Of a DNA stretch of 10,329 nucleotides, positions 6,346 through 10,329 are shown in pieces. A program made the position numbers and the translations under genes. Each line of letters opens with the position of its first letter. The first letter of the stretch is position 1. This stretch comes from Pseudomonadota bacterium. Lineage in GTDB: Bacteria > Pseudomonadota > Alphaproteobacteria > Micropepsales > Micropepsaceae. The DNA is taken from NCBI GenBank assembly GCA_021817355.1, contig JAKAVI010000245.1:1-10329 (forward strand), written 5' to 3'. The notes below the pieces were generated by a model that was not told the origin of the DNA, did not search any database, and was given only the letters and a program-made list of their open reading frames with translations.

Positions 6346-7212
6346 TCAACGCCTGATCGCGGTGTCGCCAAGGGCGCGCGCCAAGGCTGCAAAATCTGCA
6401 ATATCAAGTTCTTCGGCACGTGCGGTGGGCGCAATACCAGCATGAAGCAGCTGGGCCTGAACATCGACAAAGAGCGGCTTCAGGCTCTGGCGCAGCATCT
6501 TGCGCCGGTTGCCGAAGCCTGCCGCCGTCACCCGTTCCAGATCGCGCAATGAACAGGCCGCCCTGGGTACGGACAAGGGCTCGAGGCGCACCACAGACGA
6601 CGTCACCTTGGGCGCAGGGGTGAAAGCGCTGGGATGGACGTCGAACAACAGACGGGGTTCGGTGCGCCATTGGGAAAGGACAGAGAGGCGGCCATAGGCG
6701 GGGCTGCGTGGTGTCGCCACCAGACGCAGCGCGACCTCGCGCTGAAACATCAGCGTCAGGCTCTGCCAGAGAGGTGGCCAGGATGGCGCTGACAGCCATT
6801 TGACGAGCAAGGCACTGCCAATGTTGTACGGCAGATTGGCGGCGACGCGGACCGCCCCGGTGACACCCATGGCGGCGAAGAGAGCAGGCTCATCGAGCTC
6901 AAGTGCATCGGCCTCGATCACCTCAAGACGGCCTGGGTAGGCCGCAGCGAGTTCGCCCAGGGCCGCGATACAGCGCGGATCGCGCTCGACGGCGATGACA
7001 CGCGCGGCGCCTTCGGCCAGCAGGGCTCGGGTCAGCCCGCCTGGGCCGGGGCCTACTTCATAGATGGTGGTGGCGCTGAGCGGGCCGGCGGCACGGGCGA
7101 TGCGGCGCGTGAGGTTGAGGTCGAAGAGGAAATTCTGCCCCAGCGACTTGCGCGGGGCAATTGCGTGGCGGGCCACCACCTCCCGCAAGGACGGCAGCTC
7201 TGTTTCAGCCAA
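6346..7212 (-). CDS. rsmA: 16S rRNA (adenine1518-N6/adenine1519-N6)-dimethyltransferase
   Basis: RsmA (KsgA) uses S-adenosylmethionine to dimethylate two adjacent adenines in the 3' hairpin of 16S rRNA during late 30S assembly. With a TTG start at 7212 the product is 288 residues. It shows [10 protein letters not shown] (22-31), the SAM-binding [11 protein letters not shown] (51-61), the acidic residue of VIAVERD (72-78), EADAL (100-104), the catalytic NLPYNIGS (126-133), FQREVALRL (156-164), [11 protein letters not shown] (197-207) and the C-terminal [12 protein letters not shown] (233-244). The TTG overlaps the pdxA stop by 8 bases. This start is inferred because the N-terminus then resembles that of relatives (LPxLREVxxRH). 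An in-frame ATG at 7317 would add 35 unrelated residues inside pdxA. Internal TTG or GTG codons a few residues later remain possible. pdxA-rsmA linkage is conserved across proteobacteria. Confidence 0.93.
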   Translation of the reverse strand: MAETELPSLREVVARHAIAPRKSLGQNFLFDLNLTRRIARAAGPLSATTIYEVGPGPGGLTRALLAEGAARVIAVERDPRCIAALGELAAAYPGRLEVIEADALELDEPALFAAMGVTGAVRVAANLPYNIGSALLVKWLSAPSWPPLWQSLTLMFQREVALRLVATPRSPAYGRLSVLSQWRTEPRLLFDVHPSAFTPAPKVTSSVVRLEPLSVPRAACSLRDLERVTAAGFGNRRKMLRQSLKPLFVDVQAQLLHAGIAPTARAEELDIADFAALARALGDTAIRR

Positions 7213-8188
7213 GTCTGTGCATCCGCGCGTCGGCGATTTGCGCCGCCATGGTGATCGCCGCCAGCATACTGCGCAGGTCAGCCCGACCGCTGCCAGCAAG
7301 ATCGAGCGCGGTGCCATGATCAGGCGAGGTGCGAACGATGGGCAGGCCCAGGGTCACGTTCACCGCCTCCCAGAAATGCAGTGTCTTGATCGGGATCAGA
7401 GCCTGGTCGTGATACATGCAGAGCGCGGCGTCATAGTGACAGCGCGCTTCGGCATGAAAGAGCGTATCGGCGGGCAGAGGCCCCTTCACATTCAGTCCCT
7501 GCTCTCTCAGGGACCGGACTGCTGGGCGGATCGTTGCGTCGTCTTCACCGCCGATGTGTCCGCCCTCGCCGGCATGGGGATTGAGCCCGGCAACTGCCAG
7601 ACGCGGGCTGGCAATGCCAAAGTCCTGCACGAGCGCATCTAAGATGATGCGTGCGGTTGCGCAGATGGCCGAGGGATGGATCTGTGCCGGCACTTCGGCA
7701 AGCGGGATGTGGACGGTCAAGGGCACCACCCGCAATTGCGGACCGGCCAGCATCATCACCGCCCGCGGCGCATGGGTCAGCGCCGCGAGATATTCGGTGT
7801 GTCCGGCAAAGGCGAACCCGCCTTCCTGCATTGCCTGCTTGTGGATGGGACCGGTTACGAGCGCTGCGGCCCTGCCATCCATGATCTGGGTGACGGCACA
7901 GCTGATTGCGGTGGCGACGCTCTGGGCATTGTCAGGATTGGCATGTCCGGGCTGACGCCCAGCAGGCGCTCTTGCGCTGTCGAGGAGGGCGGCGCTCTCC
8001 ACCTTGCCACAGCGCAGGAACACTTCGGGATCGCCGACGAGGCGAAGCGGATGGCTGCCCACCCGCCCGTTCAGCGTGTGATAGGCCCGCAGCGCCAATT
8101 CCGGACCAACCCCGCCGGGCTCGCCCATGGTGATGAGGATCGGAGCCTGACGTGGAGGCGCGGCCTCAGCGGGTCTCGATGTCGGCAT
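7205..8188 (-). CDS. pdxA: 4-hydroxythreonine-4-phosphate dehydrogenase
   Basis: PdxA oxidises 4-phosphohydroxy-L-threonine with NAD; the product decarboxylates to 3-amino-1-hydroxyacetone 1-phosphate, which PdxJ joins to deoxyxylulose 5-phosphate to make pyridoxine 5'-phosphate (vitamin B6). The 327-residue protein has normal length. Motifs are [11 protein letters not shown] (20-30), VTGPIHK (111-117), GHTEYLA (129-135), LTVHIPL (157-163), [10 protein letters not shown] (201-210), [12 protein letters not shown] (257-268) and [14 protein letters not shown] (281-294). By comparison with the E. coli enzyme the divalent metal ligands should be His160, His205 and His260, all present. The ATG at 8188 lies within the end of surA (23-bp overlap) with no clear ribosome binding site, so translation is probably coupled to surA. 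Its stop overlaps the inferred rsmA TTG. The first 15 residues are a variable Pro/Ala-rich lead. Confidence 0.95.
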   Translation of the reverse strand: MPTSRPAEAAPPRQAPILITMGEPGGVGPELALRAYHTLNGRVGSHPLRLVGDPEVFLRCGKVESAALLDSARAPAGRQPGHANPDNAQSVATAISCAVTQIMDGRAAALVTGPIHKQAMQEGGFAFAGHTEYLAALTHAPRAVMMLAGPQLRVVPLTVHIPLAEVPAQIHPSAICATARIILDALVQDFGIASPRLAVAGLNPHAGEGGHIGGEDDATIRPAVRSLREQGLNVKGPLPADTLFHAEARCHYDAALCMYHDQALIPIKTLHFWEAVNVTLGLPIVRTSPDHGTALDLAGSGRADLRSMLAAITMAAQIADARMHRLG

Positions 8189-9647
8189 GGCGGCGCAGGT
8201 GGCGCAGGAAGCGGCGGGCGAGGACGGCCATCTGCTCCTGATAGAGCTGGTTTGCCACTTCTTCCCGTGTCGGAACCTTATAGGTGATCACCTGGGGCGG
8301 CCGCTGGTCGCAGCGCACGATGAGCTCGATGCCGGCACTCGATTCGAAAGGCTGTGTGGCCTCTCCGGCGGTGGTCGTGGCCAATGCCTGGCGGATCTGC
8401 GCGCTCAGATTGGTGAGGCGCATCGTCCCGAGATTCATGTAGATCGCCCCACGCATGTGCTGCACCAGATCAGGCAGCATCTTGCAGTCCACAATGCGGC
8501 TGCGCAGCACTTCGGCGGCCAGCACCGCATTTTTGAGCAGGGCAGGCGGAGGTTTGGGGCCGATGGGCAGGAGCACCCGTGCGAGCGGCAGCACCCCTGG
8601 CGGATAGGCCGGGGCTTTAGGCTTCTGCTGCGCCAGCTTGGAGCCGGCGGGAACCTGGATTTCACGCAGGGCGAGGACGTAATAGCCACCGGGGCCCAGA
8701 ATTGGCTTGGAAATTTCGCCCGTTTTCAGCTTCAGGAGCGCGCCATCAAGCGGCGGAGGCAGCTGGTCGGCGGTGATGAAGCCAAGATCGCCGCCCTCAG
8801 CGGCGGTCGGATTTTGGCTGACGCTGCGCGCCACGCTGGGAAAGGGCGCGCCGTTGCGGATCTGGGCCAGGACAGCGTCCATTGCGGACCTGACCTTGGC
8901 CTTGTCCGCGGGGTTGTCGATCGCCAGAAAGATCTCTGACACCTCGTAGCGGGGCTTGCTGGCGTTGCGCTTGATACGCTTCAGTTCCTCATTGACGCGT
9001 TTGGGCGAAACCTCCGCTTCATCGCCATACCGGCCCTGGACGGTTTTGGACCATGCGATCTGTGCGGCAATCTGTCCGCGCAGCGTCGACATCTGCACAC
9101 CTGCGGCCGCGAAGGTAGCTTTGAGCTTGGCCTTGTTGATGTGGTTTTCAGTGAGGATACGGTTGATGGCGGTGTCGACTTCGCCGGCACTGACGCTGAT
9201 GTTGTGCTTCTGGGCTTCCAAGAGCTGGATACGCTCGGTCTCCAGCTGCTTGAGGATCTCCGCGCGCAAGCTCTTCATCTGCTTGGCATTGGGATGGGTA
9301 CCGGTGGTCACCAGAAACAGCTTGAGACGCTGCTGGACATCCATCGTGGAGATCGCCGTGTCATTGACGATCGCCGCGACGCTGTCGCCCTGTATGCTGG
9401 GAGGCAGCATCGGGATCTGGTTGGCCGACGGGCCGCTTGCAAGCGTGGAGGCGCTGGCCGGCTCGTTGGCGGCCAGTTCGGTGCCTTTGGGGGCAGCATG
9501 CCCGCCTGCGTAAAGGGGTGCTGCACTTGCCCAAACGGCGATACCGACAAGAGCGGCCACAACAGCGATGCGAGGATTACAGGTCAACGACGTCTTCGTT
9601 TCTTCTCGGGTTAACGAAAGGGTACCGGGCTTGAATCCGTACTCCAC
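8166..9647 (-). CDS. surA: Periplasmic chaperone / peptidylprolyl isomerase SurA
   Basis: SurA escorts unfolded outer-membrane proteins, including LptD, across the periplasm to the BAM complex. The 493-residue product has a signal peptide with a hydrophobic core at about 27-43 and a likely cut after PLYA (47), then an Ala/Pro/Ser-rich linker to about 85. The SurA N-terminal chaperone domain follows (about 86-205, VAAIVNDTAISTMDV...), then a parvulin domain (about 232-330) with YEVSEIFL, SQNPTAAEGGDLGFI and PILGPGGYYVLALRE. A second, degenerate parvulin-like region spans about 352-450. The C-terminal helix [14 protein letters not shown] closes the chaperone core. The start is uncertain: GTG at 9647 has no good ribosome binding site, and a TTG at 9587 (codon 21) would give a more compact signal peptide. 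It overlaps pdxA by 23 bp and starts 90 bp after lptD. It is longer than E. coli SurA (428), mainly through the linker. Confidence 0.92.
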   Translation of the reverse strand: MEYGFKPGTLSLTREETKTSLTCNPRIAVVAALVGIAVWASAAPLYAGGHAAPKGTELAANEPASASTLASGPSANQIPMLPPSIQGDSVAAIVNDTAISTMDVQQRLKLFLVTTGTHPNAKQMKSLRAEILKQLETERIQLLEAQKHNISVSAGEVDTAINRILTENHINKAKLKATFAAAGVQMSTLRGQIAAQIAWSKTVQGRYGDEAEVSPKRVNEELKRIKRNASKPRYEVSEIFLAIDNPADKAKVRSAMDAVLAQIRNGAPFPSVARSVSQNPTAAEGGDLGFITADQLPPPLDGALLKLKTGEISKPILGPGGYYVLALREIQVPAGSKLAQQKPKAPAYPPGVLPLARVLLPIGPKPPPALLKNAVLAAEVLRSRIVDCKMLPDLVQHMRGAIYMNLGTMRLTNLSAQIRQALATTTAGEATQPFESSAGIELIVRCDQRPPQVITYKVPTREEVANQLYQEQMAVLARRFLRHLRRHADIETR

Positions 9648-9673
9648 CCACTACGGGGGCCGATCGCAGCGGC

Positions 9674-9701
9674 AGAATAAGGAAATCTGTGGCCGCTTCA
9701 A
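9674..9701 (-). promoter_or_regulatory. Possible promoter of surA, heat-shock-like
   Basis: In the 90-bp lptD-surA gap, read on the - strand, TTGAAG (9696-9701) and TATTCT (9674-9679) are 16 bp apart, each matching 4 of 6 housekeeping consensus bases. The same bases read as CTTG-N17-CTTAT, the core of the alphaproteobacterial heat-shock (RpoH) pattern CTTG-N17/18-CYTATNTNNG, although the later T and G are missing. The start would be near 9667. Either reading would give surA-pdxA-rsmA a promoter independent of lptD. This is pattern matching only. Confidence 0.3.
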
Positions 9702-9737
9702 GGCGTCTGGGGTCAGGACAGGGGTTTGAGGGCACGC

Positions 9738-10329
9738 TCAAGGAATGGCGGCCTGCTGCACCGGCTCGGAAAAGGCGTTGCGGGGGAACAAAGGCGTGTT
9801 CTGGTCGGCCTCTCCGCCAAATTTGGGGATAATATTGAAAAGGATGGAGGTCGACGGAGCAACATCCAAAAAGCGCGTGTAGGTGCGCTCGTAGGCGATG
9901 GAAAGACCAAGGCAGTCATTTTGCCAACCGATCCCAAGCTCGGTATCGAGCATCTGCGAACTTTGCAGATCGCGCCTTGCCGCGGCGAACGCCGACCAGC
10001 GGGCGCCGATACCCAAGGTCAGCGCCCCGTTGATTTCGGAGCGTGGGGCCCCGAGGCTCACCGCCTGGCGGTCCAGACGGATGTAGCTGACATCGAGGCT
10101 GGAACGGCCAAAGCTGCCATGGAAATAGACCTCGTCGCGATCCACCGTGCCGCTGTTGGGATTGAGATCAAGTCGCTGTGTCAGGCTCAGATAAGGCATA
10201 AACCGCACCCGATAGCGGGTGACGATGTCGGATCGCGTGCCATAGAGGCCGGAATTGACGCCAAAGATGGGATCCGCCTTGGGTCTGAGAACCTGGCCGA
10301 CCAGCCCCTCGATGCTGCCGCCGGGAAAA
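9738..10329 (-). CDS. lptD: LPS-assembly protein LptD, C-terminal part (partial)
   Basis: The frame is open from the window edge to TGA at 9738, giving the last 197 residues. LptD is the outer-membrane beta-barrel that, with LptE, inserts lipopolysaccharide into the outer leaflet. The visible part consists of alternating amphipathic strands typical of the barrel end: FMPYLSLTQRLDLN, RSSLDVSYIRLDRQ, EINGALTLGIGARWSAFAAAR, MLDTELGIGWQNDCLGLSIAYERTYTR and PSTSILFNIIPKFGG. The WQNDCLGLSIAYER segment carries the late conserved Cys that takes part in the LptD disulfide pair in E. coli. The final 25 residues or so after the last strand (QNTPLFPRNAFSEPVQQAAIP) are a short polar tail. The position directly upstream of surA matches the conserved lptD-surA-pdxA-rsmA order. 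The N-terminal jellyroll domain and most of the barrel lie outside the window. Confidence 0.88.
   Translation of the reverse strand, partial: FPGGSIEGLVGQVLRPKADPIFGVNSGLYGTRSDIVTRYRVRFMPYLSLTQRLDLNPNSGTVDRDEVYFHGSFGRSSLDVSYIRLDRQAVSLGAPRSEINGALTLGIGARWSAFAAARRDLQSSQMLDTELGIGWQNDCLGLSIAYERTYTRFLDVAPSTSILFNIIPKFGGEADQNTPLFPRNAFSEPVQQAAIP

Noticed and set aside
7213..7317. ATG start of rsmA at 7317
   Set aside because: It would place 35 Arg/Trp/Cys-rich residues, unlike any RsmA N-terminus, inside pdxA; TTG at 7212 fits the family.
8187..8939. 250-codon + strand ORF opposite surA
   Set aside because: SurA domains on the - strand are clear, and the + frame gives no known motif.
1..10329. CRISPR arrays, insertion sequences, tRNA/rRNA genes, phage or toxin-antitoxin genes
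   Set aside because: I found no regularly spaced repeats, terminal inverted repeats with transposase motifs, tRNA-like cloverleafs or such protein motifs on either strand.

Overview
This GC-rich window comes from a Gram-negative chromosome, most likely an alphaproteobacterium. The evidence is the run acpP-fabF-mltG-yicC-gmk on the + strand, a gene order I associate with that class (in E. coli, yicC and gmk lie elsewhere), and outer-membrane assembly genes (lptD, surA) on the - strand. I cannot name a genus from the sequence alone.

Layout. Positions 1-3961 (+) hold one apparent operon: the last 19 codons of acpP (acyl carrier protein), fabF (3-oxoacyl-ACP synthase II), mltG (endolytic murein transglycosylase), yicC (YicC-family endoribonuclease) and gmk (guanylate kinase). 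Positions 3982-10329 (-) hold a converging series. Read in its own direction it is: the 3' end of lptD (LPS-assembly outer-membrane barrel), surA (periplasmic chaperone/PPIase), pdxA (vitamin B6 synthesis), rsmA (16S rRNA dimethyltransferase), a zinc-dependent alcohol dehydrogenase, a doubtful 60-codon ORF, and an Amidohydro_2-type metal-dependent hydrolase. The two series meet tail to tail with 20 bp between the gmk and amidohydrolase stop codons, and I see no terminator there.

How the genes work together. The + operon joins fatty acid elongation (acpP, fabF), cell-wall polymerisation control (mltG), RNA turnover (yicC) and GMP-to-GDP conversion (gmk), all growth-linked functions. lptD-surA-pdxA-rsmA is the conserved envelope/translation block also known from E. 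coli: SurA escorts outer-membrane proteins including LptD, while pdxA and rsmA overlap their upstream neighbours and are probably translationally coupled. The alcohol dehydrogenase and amidohydrolase are accessory in character. They lie at the junction of the two core operons on the strand of the lptD block and may form a small catabolic pair of unknown substrate.

Novelty. Most of the window is ordinary core genome. I see no CRISPR array, insertion sequence, tRNA, rRNA, phage or toxin-antitoxin module. The points most worth a second look are the dehydrogenase/amidohydrolase pair (including an Asn where related hydrolases have a metal-binding Asp), a possible heat-shock-type promoter in front of surA, a GC-only hairpin whose loop is the acpP stop codon, and the small ORF that exactly bridges the two accessory genes.
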